Source: Lithospermum erythrorhizon
Taxonomy: Eukaryota; Streptophyta; Magnoliopsida; Boraginales; Boraginaceae
Direction: 5' to 3'
DNA length: 64,000 nt
NCBI GenBank assembly: GCA_019722365.1
Contig: JADFUC010002096.1
Span: forward strand, 1 to 64,000
In this document: piece by piece, positions 34,941-46,400 of the stretch
Layout: each line of letters begins with the position of its first letter
Numbering within the stretch: the stretch's first letter is position 1
Notes under the pieces: generated by a model
The model's database searches: none
What the model was told of the DNA's origin: nothing
The model's input: only the letters and a program-made list of their open reading frames with translations
Translations under genes and position numbers: made by a program

Positions 34941-35289
34941 CAAGCTCGCGATTGAAGTATGTGTTTGTATCGAGATTGGGCGGCCGCGAACATAGGATAC
35001 AAGATAAGGATACACTCATGGAAGGAAAGGAGAAAAGATTCGACGATCTTAGTGACATTGAGGAATAAGAGTGAAGTAGATGAAAGAGAACAACATAATA
35101 GAAAATACACTCCAAGAAAAGAAGAATCCGAAGATGAAATATGTATGATGATTAGATTTGTATAGTTTTTTATAATTTTTGATTGAATATATGAAATTAA
35201 TATAATCTCGGCCGCCGCAGAGTATAAGCATGAATGGCGCAATAATAAAATATCTATTTTGTTTCTTTTACATTTTGATACGCTTTAAA

Positions 35290-35575
35290 TGGAATTAAAA
35301 GCGGCATACCATTGCACCATTAATGGTACGCGTTATACTTAAGCGTGAATGCCAGATTACTAGCGGTACCCGTTTAAGTTATTAAGCGACGCCAGCACAT
35401 TCACGTAAGTCAAGCGGCCTACCGTTTCATAACCATGACCCACACCGTTGGTACTTTTAAGCGTGGTACGTGTCTATGAAGCGGTACCACGTTGAACTTC
35501 AAAATTCCCTAAAACTTTACGTAAGTGAAGCATTAGTGCAGATTTAAAAAATGAAGCGGTACCACGTTTATCTGT
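35290..35575. repeat. GGTACC-centred repeats, middle cluster
   Basis: At least six copies or variants of (A)AGCGGTACC(A)CGTTT between the transposase remnant and the second coding remnant, including 35363, 35481 and 35555. The same unit is found at both ends of the element. This position would suit shared regulatory sites for the second ORF. Confidence 0.6.
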
Positions 35576-35737
35576 CGAATAAGGTTTTCAATAGGCGCGT
35601 TTTCCAACTTTGCTGCCATTATTAACCTTCATTTCATAACTTCCCTCTCCACAAATTCTCTCTTCAAATTTTGTGAGGTAAGAAGCCTCATAGCCCATAA
35701 ACTCTTTTTATACTCTGAAATATATTGTTGATTTAAA

Positions 35738-36900
35738 AATGGCACAAAAACAACAAAAGAAGGGACAAGAGGGGGGCACAATCTCAAGTGGATAAAAAGA
35801 GAGAGGGCTAGAAAAGTCATAATTGGGGAGGAGGGCCCCAATATGAGGATGAACATGAGATAGTGGAGGAGGGCCGAACATGAGGAAGTAGGTGTTGTTG
35901 AAGGTGGAGCCTCGGAAATGCAGAAGGTGTTTATCTAGGGGCTCACGTCCCAAGCAATTTACGGGTAACCCTCGTATTCAATACTTCAGAAAATGCTCGA
36001 ATTAGCAAATATTTGTACGACTAATTGTGAATGGTATCAGGAGGTATGAAGTCCAGCCCTATAAGACTATAAGGTATGGGACGTGGGGTAAACTTGATGG
36101 CGACCCTATGGTGGATTAACTTTTAATGTGTGGTGTTGAAGGAATGATTAGGAGGAGGATCTTAGGGAATGAATTTGTTTATGACTAGACATGAGGATAA
36201 TACTGATGAATCATATAGAGAGGTTATCCGCTTTGGGGGATGGTCTGAGGAATTGGCCAATTAATGAAAGCGGATTGTGCCTTAATGCTTAATAATAATC
36301 GTAGAGGCCCAAAATCCTAAGTTAGTGTATAAATACAATCTAGATGGGGGAGGCGGTAAAGGTTTGTATCGAAGGTGGTCCAGGAATTTTTGTTTCCCAA
36401 GCTAATTGAGGCCACCGAACTTAAGCGCCATACGATGATCGCAACTGGGCGCTCTTGACGTGTGCAAAGGTTAACTACCTCCACATTATCCTCGAACACA
36501 TTTTCATCGCATAAGACTAAGGTAGCGCGACTGATGGCATCCCATTTGTTGTTAGTAAGGAAAAATGTGCTGTCCTAGTTAGCCGAGGCGTGAGGTTAAT
36601 AAAGCGTGATTTCGAAGCCTCAATTGCTAAGTTTGAGGGGTTTATTTGGCCAAGTTCTAGCCAAGCGTTGAGGGGTCGAAGTGGGAGATGCAGAGAACTA
36701 TGAGGAGGTTTAAAGCGAGGTGTGTGGAACTGTGGGTCTGAGCCAGAAGGCGGCTCAGATAGGAACAGGTTCCTAGGCGGAGTACGGGAGGGGCGTCATC
36801 TGGTACATCCTCAAATTGAGGCTTCCGCTTTCGCCTTGACCAAACAGTACGAGGAGGTGATACTATGAGAAGTTGTTGGATGAGGTGACGAGATTTGCGT
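35738..36900 (+). pseudogene. Second coding remnant inside the hAT element, unrecognised
   Basis: Begins MAQKQQKKGQEG at 35738. Frame-shifted continuation gives an acidic, Glu-rich stretch, then FTGNPRIQYFRKC, RRYEVQPYKTI (36030-36075), and later RNWALLTCAKVNYLHIILEH (36435-36495) and GIPFVVSKEKCAVL (36535-36580). The pattern is like the second proteins carried by large plant transposons ('putative plant transposon protein'), but I cannot name it with confidence. Many stops are present. Confidence 0.35.
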
Positions 36901-37384
36901 CCCCAGAGATGGCCATTTCCGTGTCTCATGAAGGACCATGAAGAGGATGATCAACGAAATGGCGATAGGTCCCAATGTGGGAATAATAGAGGCGCTTAAT
37001 AGGATCGCACAAAACTTTCCTCGGCTTGGCCAATGTGGCATCTCCCAAAATGGCGCCCGCCTCCTCCACTTTATAGTTGAAGAAGAACCAAGTGAAGAAA
37101 CACATGAATGAATGTGTTTATATATTATTATATGTATGGAAGTATTTCACGTTTAAACAATATTTTTTATTCACGTACTTTTATTTAAGTTGAATGATAT
37201 GAATATGTTTGAATCTTTGGAATGTTTATGGTGTTCGAGTTTAAGACTGAATGAATGTGTGAATGAATGAATGTGTGAATAGTTTCAATGTTTGAAAATT
37301 GCACTTTTCTTTGCTATAAGCGTGGGCCGTTATGATGGAGCAGTACGCGCGTTTATAAAAAACTCTGATATTTAGGCATTAGCA

Positions 37385-37690
37385 TTGATACCGTTTCGCT
37401 ATGAAATGGTACCACATTGAGCTATGAAGCCAATATTAGCGTGAGTACTAGTTTCATATGTAAGCGGTACCACGCACAATAGAGAACCTCGAGGCCGGGC
37501 CGGGCGAAACCCACCCAGCTGTGGGCAGGCTCAAACCGGGCGGGGCACAGGGCCCAATCTCGGCTTCCCGTCCGACCCGCAATGAACCGGGGGCCGTTGC
37601 ATTGGGCTGGTGGGTCGGGCAATTCAAACCGGACTGGTGGGCCGGGCTGAGCGGCCACGAGGCCCTGTTTCCCACGTCTAGATATTCAGA
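37385..37690. repeat. Right cluster of GGTACC repeats and GC-rich end of the hAT element
   Basis: ATACCGTTTCGC, AATGGTACCACATTGA (37405) and AAGCGGTACCACGCAC (37462) precede about 200 bases of GGGC/CCCG-rich sequence with words such as GGGCCGGGC, GGTGGGTCGGGC and GGTGGGCCGGGC. Such GGGCCGGGCC runs are typical at plant hAT ends. The GC content contrasts sharply with the AT-rich DNA on both sides. Confidence 0.6.
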
Positions 37691-38644
37691 CACATGTTCG
37701 GACTTGGGAGACACATGAGAATTGAGATTGGTATATACTGACTGGACTTGGGCTCTGGTGACTGTTGTTGACACTTGAAAGTTGAAAATAATTGTGCGGG
37801 ACTATCCGAATTGCATTGTGTAGCACTGTGGTCTGTGGCCTATTGTGGCTTGGGGCCAAAAGCCCCGCCCTTTTGGCTAGTGATCGAGGCCTCGAGGGCA
37901 TATATATCCAACACACGTTTGTACAAGACAATTTTTTTGCCTTTTATTGGTGAAGGAATGGTATGTGGATTAGTTTTGCGTATTAAATTACCGATAAAAA
38001 TCTATTAAAAATGAACAAATGAACGGTCAAACTTTATCCATTCAGTCAGAAAATATGATATACGAATAATGGTGTTCGTACTTGTACTTTGAAATAAGTT
38101 TTTGCCCCTAATAGTTAGCCCAACTTAATGAATTGTCTTGTCTTTTGTTTCACATATACTTCATGTATTAGCATACTAGAAATCGTTGTACGTTCATCAT
38201 ATATACTAAATGATTATCCAATTTATGTGTTCATAAGTCAAAATGAGCAAACTATGTAATCTTAATACATACATCATTTTACTTTGAATCAAAATTTTAA
38301 CATTAAAAGTAAAATAAATTAAAAATACTATAATTTGATATATTTTTCATAAAATTAACCAACTAATCATCTTAAAATTCAATGGCTATTCTTTTCAATA
38401 CAACAATCAAGAAACTATAACATATCAAACATAACTAAGATGAAGAATCAAGCTATAAATAATGGACAGACATAATTACCTAAATATGGTCCTTTATCTA
38501 TTCTAATAATCCACTAATAAATTATATTTATTATTAGTACTATATTCTTCCTCCGAAGTCCGAAGGAAGCTTTAATCTTGAAAATTGATCTGAAATCAAT
38601 AATGGTCACATCTCATTTAAAGATGAGAATAGCTCAATCCTAGT
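37691..38644. other. Intergenic, 3' flank of the zinc-finger gene
   Basis: AT-rich; nothing coding seen. A short duplication lies at the gene end: AAAGATGAGAA(T)AGCTCAATCCTAGTTCA occurs at 38620 and again at 38648, so the last codons of the gene repeat a piece of the 3' flank. Confidence 0.5.
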
Positions 38645-39391
38645 TCATAAAGATGAGAAGCTCAATCCTAGTTCAAGATCTATGATTTTTGAATTCTTCA
38701 TTGAAGAAGGAAAACGAGAAGGTTTTACAAGGACTTGAGGCTTGGCATCTCTATGTCTATCAATATGTGTAAGAGTGAACATATTACTATCTTTTTGTTC
38801 AAAGGGTGTGTACCATTTATCTTGATCACTATGGCTGAAAGAAATTTGTGATTCATCATACATTGTGAATTCAGGAGCTTGAATATTGGTAGGATCATTA
38901 AACCATGGAGATGAAACATGATAGTTAAAAGAAGGGTTGTTTTTGTAAGGTTGAAGGTAATAGTTGATACTAGCTTTTTTTGCTTGAAGTTGCAACCTTT
39001 TCTTTCTCATTCTTTCTTTTTTATGTGCATTTTGATGTCCACCTAGTGCTTGTGAATTTGGGAATCTCTTGAGGCAATATTGACATATAAACTTATTTTG
39101 TTCCTCTGTTGCCGGGGGCGGCGGTGTCGGCTCTGTGGTGGATGATGGCTCATTGGAAAATTTATCCCCTCCTCCTGGTGATGATATTGTGGAAGATGAT
39201 GATGAATTGACACTTTCATCACATTTCACAATATTATCTTTCTCTTCATTGTCTATGGGTGAATCTTGAGATGTATGAAGCTCAATTCCAAATAGTTTGA
39301 GCTTATTCTTATTAGCATGAAATGTTCCAATCATGCCTTGATTATCTTCAATGCATGATGGAGATATGGAACTCAAGGCAGATTTCTCCAT
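38645..39391 (-). CDS. C2H2 zinc-finger transcription factor, GIS/ZFP5/6/8-like
   Basis: Single-exon gene of 248 residues. Residues 31-38 (LKLFGIEL) match the conserved N-terminal LKLFG block of the GIS/ZFP5/ZFP6/ZFP8 group. A single C2H2 finger lies at residues 101-123: C103-x2-C106-x12-H119-x3-H123, with the plant-specific QALGGH helix, followed by a basic tail (KKERMRKKR). The C-terminus carries DLELGL at 238-243, an EAR-type (LxLxL) repression motif. In Arabidopsis this group controls trichome and root-hair formation downstream of gibberellin and cytokinin. I chose the ATG at 39391 because the family motif begins shortly after it; an open frame extends 28 codons upstream with no family similarity. 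Frame intact. Confidence 0.9.
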   Translation of the reverse strand: MEKSALSSISPSCIEDNQGMIGTFHANKNKLKLFGIELHTSQDSPIDNEEKDNIVKCDESVNSSSSSTISSPGGGDKFSNEPSSTTEPTPPPPATEEQNKFICQYCLKRFPNSQALGGHQNAHKKERMRKKRLQLQAKKASINYYLQPYKNNPSFNYHVSSPWFNDPTNIQAPEFTMYDESQISFSHSDQDKWYTPFEQKDSNMFTLTHIDRHRDAKPQVLVKPSRFPSSMKNSKIIDLELGLSFSSL

Positions 39392-39495
39392 ATGTAAAAT
39401 CTTGAAATAATGTATATATATTCTTGGATAATATTGTTGTTTTTGTATGTGTGTTTCCCAATTGATGATGCACAATTTGTGTTGTACTCCTCTTG

Positions 39496-39503
39496 TTTAT
39501 ATA
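39496..39503 (-). promoter_or_regulatory. TATA box of the zinc-finger gene
   Basis: TATATAAA on the minus strand, 105 bases upstream of the chosen ATG, predicting transcription start near 39465 and a 5' leader of about 75 bases. This supports the ATG at 39391. Confidence 0.55.
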
Positions 39504-40280
39504 ATGAACATTTGTTGTTGACTATGCATATCATATTATCATCTATACATAAATTATGATAAGACATATAGTTTTATAATCATGAAGTGCACTAACGTAC
39601 TAAGGTCAATAAAAAAGAGCAAAAAGAATAGTCATATTAGGGGAGCTGTCTCATGAAAAATTGTTTTTAAAACACATATTAATATTAATGTGTATTAGAT
39701 ACACCATACATATACTTTTAACATCAAAATGGATTTAGTGATCGTTTTTTAATAACATAAATCTCGGCTAGTTAGCAATTGTTAATTTATTGTTACATGC
39801 AATTACAGTACCATACTACCATCCACTTGTACCTTTTTAAATAAGATAAAATCTTCGTAGTCATATATTCCATGCTTAAACAGGAGAAGATATATATTTT
39901 TATATGGATAAAAGACGATCGATAGACATTCGATTAAATTTATATGTCGATCAATGATCTTTTTATTTCAAAATACTTCCTTCGTTTGATCAATTATGTC
40001 TCAAAATCATCTCATTTCATTCCAATACGAGAAGATATATATTTTTATATGGATAAAGACAAGATCGATAGACATATTTAATTAAATTTATCTGTAAATT
40101 AATCATGTTATTTCAAAAATGCCTCGTGCGATGATATATACGAAAATCATCTCTGTTCCATTGCCAATGCTATGCTTGCAGCACCTATATAAGTTTCCAA
40201 AGTTATTTTATGTTCGATTCATGCTTCAAAAAATGAATAATTGGAATGAGATATTTTTAATGGAGCACTAATATATATGT
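39504..40280. repeat. Promoter-side AT-rich DNA with a diverged tandem duplication
   Basis: GAGAAGATATATATTTTTAT ATGGATAAA..GATCGATAGACAT then TTAAATTTAT occurs at about 39882 and again at about 40029 (period about 147). TACTTCCTTCGTTTGATCA at 39975 resembles an eroded Stowaway end. There is no gene. Confidence 0.55.
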
Positions 40281-40282
40281 AC

Positions 40283-41720
40283 TACTACAAAAATCTAGAG
40301 GACATTTCAAAATATGAGGGGCACAAAAACATCACATTATAATAGACACTCTCTATTTTTAACTTAGAGACCTTGAACAACTCTCTAAATAAAAATAAAT
40401 ATATATATATATATATTTTTACATTTAGTATTATATTTTTAAAAATAAAAACTAAATAAAGTTAAAATTTGCCTATCAATTAAAACTGTTTGAGTATTCA
40501 CATAAATTATTCTCTTAAAATTACGAAAAAAAATTTACCTAATTTTATTTTAAAAAATATTAAATTTGGGTAAGAAATTTAAAGGTAACTGTAAGGAATG
40601 CAATAATCCTCTTCTATCCTCCATCATCATTGCCTCTTTTCATCTAAAGGGAGAAATAACACAAATTGAATACCAAAATACAATATTTACATCAAAATAT
40701 TACATAACTTCAAAAAAATCATAACATGCTCTTGATTACATAACATATAATTTCAATCTTTAAGTAATACCAGTAGAACATAAATACTCAGAACATTCTA
40801 TGTTACTCCATTCAAAGATACATACAAGCCACGCCTTGTATGAAATGTGTATATATACTCTATAATCTGAGTAACAGTAGTGAATAATAAATTATCTTAA
40901 AACAAAATCAGGCAAAATATCACAGCCAGGAATCAAATGATTAATGCAGGTAAATAAAAAGAAAAAATTAGAACTTTAAATTTGAATTTACAAAAGGAAT
41001 GCATTTTCTTGCAACAAATAGGTCAAGTTTATAATTAGCACATGAGATTGTTTAAAATCTTGTCAAAACAAGGAAATAATCGAAGAATAAAGTTTCAAAG
41101 GAGTTCCTTTGCGCACCAGTTAACATTTCTTTCCTTGCACGTAGACATATGTAGTATCACATTATTTCTTGAGAAAGAGGAAAAGTTTTCAGATAATATG
41201 TCTAATTAGCATATAAAATAACCCCATTTGACACATAAACAATAATAAAAAACTAAATCATGAAATAAGAACCAAACAAATAGAAACATGACCCTTCTCA
41301 GGCCAACACTTTTCATCTATGTTATACACATTTAGCAAAGAACATTCACATTTATAGTAGCAATCTAAGTAAGCACACATAACACTACTTTGGGTATAAC
41401 GCCACACTTTAAGCAATCTATGTTATATACATTTAAGCAATAAACATGACCCTCCAATTCGACAATTGTTGGACGGATTATGCAATTTGGGGAGGAGATG
41501 AGAGCGGTGTGATTTTTATTCAGGGGAGGCGGAGGCAAAGTGTTTGGGCAGGCAGCTGGGGGGGCTTTAGTTTTTGGTTTTTAAACTTTTTTGGGTGCTT
41601 TTATAGGGGAGGCACGTAGGTTTTTCCAAAAGAAATTAACTTAAAGGACGCTTAAGAAAAATTAAAATCCTCTAATTTTCTTAGGGGGCGTTTTTCATAA
41701 GTGTTTTCTAAATAAAGTAT
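40283..41720. mobile_element. Possible non-autonomous DNA transposon
   Basis: Left: ACTACTACAAAAATCTAGAGGACATTTC, close to the CACTACAAAAA start of CACTA elements. Right, read inward on the other strand from about 41715: CACTTATGAAAAACGCCCCC TAAG then TTAGAGGA. Both ends share the CAxTAxxAAAAA plus AGAGGA pattern. The interior has no ORF. Similarity between the ends is partial, so this is a tentative call. Confidence 0.25.
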
Positions 41721-44590
41721 CTAAATGGTTTTCCATAATAATGATGTCATTGTTAATTTGCCACATGAGACAGTATTATAGTACCGCTGGTGGTATAAAC
41801 AAAGATCAATCTTCATGGTTATATATTCAGCAGTTATTCAGAATTGTTTCCAAATTAACAGCTATTGGCAAAATGAAAGGATATTAGGTTAAGGTGTAAT
41901 ATTGATTCTTCCTATTTGTTAAAGGGTTCTCAGTTTCTTTGAAACAAATGTACCAATCCACTAATTTTATATTTTGTTTAAATTTAAAAGATTACTTTAG
42001 CGAGCAGAATCAATTTGTGGATTTACATGTATTTGATCTGTACCCAGCTTTGATAATATCTAAAGAATCAATCATCAATTAAATACTATAAATTTTAAAA
42101 TAAATGATTATTTAGATGAAAAAGTAACTTTTTAGGTGTTATTAATGTTCCATCTACACGATCAGTCATGGCCAAATTGAGATCATCCATATAATCGACC
42201 TATATTTATATGCTTTTTAATTTTATATATACTATGTCACTTGCAAATTTGGTTATGAGAATTTTTTTAACTGATTTAAAATTTTTGATTTTTTCGGGTT
42301 CAAAATATATGCATAATATTTATAATAGTACGTAAAACAAAATATATAAGATTATTTCATTATTATGTTTAACTATTACTATAAAATTGTGGTTATATAT
42401 ATTTTAATACGGATGAAAGTAGCTAGTGATATATTTAGTTATTTTGACTACGTGTTTTTAATGGAATGAATATAAATATAACAGAGTAATATGATGAGAG
42501 AGTATTTGTTAAACAAAGGAATATAAGTAGGAAATGATGCTTAACATATATACTAAATTCAAATTAACAAGATCTGATGTATCTTTATAAAACCAGACAT
42601 AAAGCTCATTCCTTTTCAAGTCAAAGGAATTTTAATGTATAAGAATTTAGGATTAACTCACCATCTAGCAATATTAAAATATAATCGAAGGATTTTTGTT
42701 GCACATTTGTTCTAGTAGGTCCGACTTTGTCTAACTTTGGGTATATGTAATAAATTATTAAGATTGCATTGTTATTCTCTGGTCTCTCTGCTTGCATATG
42801 TTTTCTTTTTCCTTGGTAGGAATTCTTCCTCAATAACCCACCTTCAATCTCATCAATTCACATTTGTTAGTTCAAGTTGCTTTGCTTTACATCTTTCTTT
42901 CTTTATTTTTAATTAATTTTGTTGCTTTAAGGAGAAGAATTCTTGTTTGCATGCTCCATATATAACATTGATTGGATACATTTAAATTCTTTAACATGTG
43001 GAATAATATTATTTGAGGGTAGAACATAATCTAGAGGGGGATTGGATTATTAGATTGGTTAGATAGAGGGGCTGAGTGGGTGGTTTGGTTGTATATGTTT
43101 TGATTGATTTCTCATTTGATTTGATTTCTTAAATCCCCCTTGGTATATAAAGGAACGAAATCCTCTCACTTAAGTGGATCCCATAGCGTACACGCCACTC
43201 CCAATTAAATACCTCTACTTACTTCAGCTCTCTAGGCACCAGAAATCATCTCTATCCTTATGAAATCCAGTTGTGACTTTAAGGATGGAAACACGACTTT
43301 AAACTGTATTCATAAAAGAATAATACTTCATTCGTTTGTATTGAATGACAAAATATTTGAGAGTGTGCAGCATTTATTACTAAATAATCTCAGCTTTTTT
43401 CATACAGAAATATAAAATATAAAATGATGCGGCATTTTAAACATATGTTAAGTAAGAAATGCTCTTGTTATCTATAGAAATGAAATAATTTTCCCCCATG
43501 TAATAACCTCAATAATGACAATACCCAAGGTAATGTAGCCGGTAGCTTCTTGAACTTTCTTTTTCATTTTGCATACCTCTCTTAATTGTGTAGTTTTTTC
43601 TTGTCAGCCATCATCTAGAAGAACTTGTGAATAAGTCTAACAAGCAAGTCATTAAAAATGTTTAACACTCGGTGCTCTAAGCATGATGCGAATTTCATAT
43701 TATATATATATATATATACAACTGAGATAATTTGTTGCAACACAAATATGCAATCTTCTGAAATTTTAGAATTTAAATTTAGGATTCAAAAAACTTTTGA
43801 ATGGATTGTTTTACTAGTAAACAACACGAGGTATGAAAAAATATGGATTATTATTAAATTTTAATCGATCAACTTTACGTAACGCTCAAACTTGGACAAA
43901 AATAGGAGGTTTCAGGTAGGCTTGCGGAGTAAACACAGTTGTACAAGGTTTAGCTTATCCATTCAGCAATGATTAAAGACCAGAATATCTCTAATACTTG
44001 CGCCAAAACACAGTAAAAATTGCTTTCTCACTAACAATATTTTAATTTATTGGCAATTTCTTGTTGTCCTCCTATCATAATCAAAACCCGATTAATTATT
44101 AATGCAATTGGTTTGCATATATATATACACCTTAAGCCAGCAGCCGGCTAGTAAACCTAACATAATTGACTACAACTAACGAATTATTATAAATGCTTTC
44201 TAACTGGGTGGAAGTGCCACCAATAAACTGCGTGATGACCTACTTAATCATCAAAATATTTCCGAAAAGCGCCAACCACATGAACCAAACTTAGTTTAAC
44301 TACGTATTAAAATATTTGCAGTTCGATTATAGGGGTTGCATGTGGGTTAAATTAATAAATATTTATTTTGCAATATATATCACATAAGCCTTCATACTTG
44401 TTGTTGTGTCCCATGACTAAACACACATGTTAGAAGAACGAACTAAATAAGGAAAATGCATAATGAAATTAAATTAATTTTACTTGATTAGTAATTATTA
44501 CACTTAAAAATATTGAAGAAAGGTAATTTAAATATTCTTCATTGTTGTTGTAATGAAAAGAATAATTTTTTATTATTCATATTAAGGGGT
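41721..44590. other. AT-rich intergenic DNA, no gene recognised
   Basis: Contains (TA)n runs (for example at about 43698-43717) and a promoter-like TATATAAAGGAACG at 43145, followed by C/T-rich DNA, but no coding sequence behind it. Confidence 0.5.
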
Positions 44591-44599
44591 ACAATAAAA

Positions 44600-46400
44600 C
44601 TCCATTAGGGAAATTCTCGATTATACAGGGTTTATCAAATCGAAAAGGATGTTGTCAAGCTATAAGTCCTAGCATTTGAAACAAGCGCGATTTTTGAGAA
44701 TGTCGACTTGATTGACTTGACAGTTTGGGTCTTGATAGGGGCTTTGGTAGCAGAGCTTGAGCTTGGACGACTTGAGCTTGATTTGATTTGATTTAGCTTG
44801 ATTTAATTTGAATTTAAGATAGAAGCTCAATTTGGATATATGTCTGGTCTTGATGGACTTGGGGGCTAGTGCGGACTTGGATATGGCAGGCCGGGGGATC
44901 CTTAGCGGCGTAATATTCCGGTGTTGGTTGTATGGACTTGATCTTGGATCTTGGACTTGATCTCCGGTCTACTTTTACAAGGAGCTTGATGGACTTGCGC
45001 AGCGTTCTGAGTGTGGGACTTGGCTTTGAGTACTACTGGTGGGACTATGTAGCTGGATAAGCTACAGCCTTCTGTAGTGGGACTTTGTAGCTTGAGAGGC
45101 CACTTGTCTTTGATGGAATTTGATTTAGGGATGGGGCACCGAGGCTTTAAGAAGTTGTATAGGCGATATCAAACAGAGTTTCGGACTTGACGTTGCTTCT
45201 TGCTTGGCTCTGACCTCGGCCCGGTGTTCAGCATGGGGAGTGGGACTTTAGTGAGATTTGTATACTTGTAGCAAGTTTGATTTAAGCTTTGGAAATATAT
45301 AGATTGCTTAAAGCATACTACGGCCTTGGCATAGTGATGATTAGCCTTAAAGGTATGAAGGTGGAGCATCGACCTTTTGTTGATGATCTTGATCCAGCTA
45401 GGCCAGGAAGGCTTTAGTTAAGCGTGTTTGCGCCTAGAATCCCGACTATAGGGAACTGAGCGTTCGGTGTATTCCTATATTTGGAACTTGATGAATCAAA
45501 TCGAGATTTTCAGTGTTCATACATGATTTAGAATAATCGGGGGGAGGTTATTTAGCTTATTCTTGAATATTCGAAGCGTTCTTAAGAAACTTTGATTAGA
45601 TTCTCGTTCCGTTGCTTCAAACTTGAAGGAGTATTGCATACGGTAATATTGATTTCAGGAGCCTATTTTGGCCACTTGGAGGTGTTTTCCAATCACCACG
45701 TGGTGTTTTACTGGCGATTTAAAAGATTTAACTTAGAGAAATCTCAGAGGTTTTTCTTTGTATTTTCTCAGGTGTTTTTGGATGTGAATGTGATGGAATT
45801 TTCGAACAAATAGGGGGGTTTATATAGGCTTCTGGGCTTCAAATGCACAGATTGATTGGTTTATTTTCGAATTGGATTATGATCTTAGATTGATTTTTTG
45901 AGGCAGAAGATCTTGGCCAGTTGATCGAAAGAAACTTACAAACTGGCTTCAGAGAAACCTAAATAGGCGCCTATTTAGGGAGGTCCTGAACTTTTGGAGC
46001 TTTTGATTTTAACCCCAAACTTCTTGGAGTCTTCATTTGAGCCACGTGGCTTCGAATATTCCTTATAGCCGTTTTTGATTAATAAGGAAATTGGGGATTT
46101 TTCGAGCCCTAATTTCAATTGACATTTAATGCGAGGGCATTTGTTTTTCTCGAGAACTATTTCGAGTTCAATTTTAGGGTTAATTAATCTGAAAACCCCT
46201 TGTTCTTTTGTTTTAAGATTAATTCAAGGGGCTTCATTTTCGGGAACCATATTCGTCGAGGGTTTAATCAAGAACCCTAATCCCGACCGTGACATCTTTT
46301 AGTGGCTCGACCTGTAATTAATTTGATTAATTCGTCTTAATCAATTTAATTACTATTTTTGATAAATTTTCAATGTCTACCGTTGTAATGATTTTATTTC
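44600..46400 (+). mobile_element. LTR-like remnant, copy B of the sequence at 60-610
   Basis: 44680-45120 is built from GACTTG/GCTTGA words (for example TTGAGCTTGATTTGATTTG). A TATA-like GTTTATATAGGC lies at 45820. 46010-46400 matches 60-610 in order and orientation (ACGTGGCTTC, TTTAATGCG, TTTAGGGTTAATTAAT, then TTAAT-rich DNA ending GTCTACCG). TATA followed by a leader is what an LTR of a Ty3-type element would show; no internal coding region follows. The left edge is not defined. Confidence 0.45.

Larger units (their letters stand above)
32285..37680 (+). mobile_element. Decayed hAT-superfamily transposon
   Basis: Left end near 32287: CGCGGAAAACGGGCAGG then GGCC-rich DNA. Right end, read inward on the other strand from about 37678: CGTGGGAAACAGGGCC then GGCC-rich DNA. 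These are plausible imperfect inverted ends, GC-rich as is usual for plant hAT elements. Between them are a hAT transposase remnant (about 33050-34940), a second coding remnant (about 35730-36900) and three clusters of GCGGTACCACGTTT-like repeats (32430-32680, 35290-35570, 37385-37480). An 8-bp target duplication was not found by eye. Boundaries are approximate. Confidence 0.6.

Noticed and set aside
34778..35242. Long minus-strand ORF at 34778-35242
   Set aside because: It lies antisense to the hAT C-terminal ASESAFS region, which is the recognised coding strand.
37422..37774. GC-rich ORFs with PGPP/GRAG-like words at the hAT right end
   Set aside because: They come from the GGGCCGGGC-rich terminal sequence, not from a protein-coding gene.
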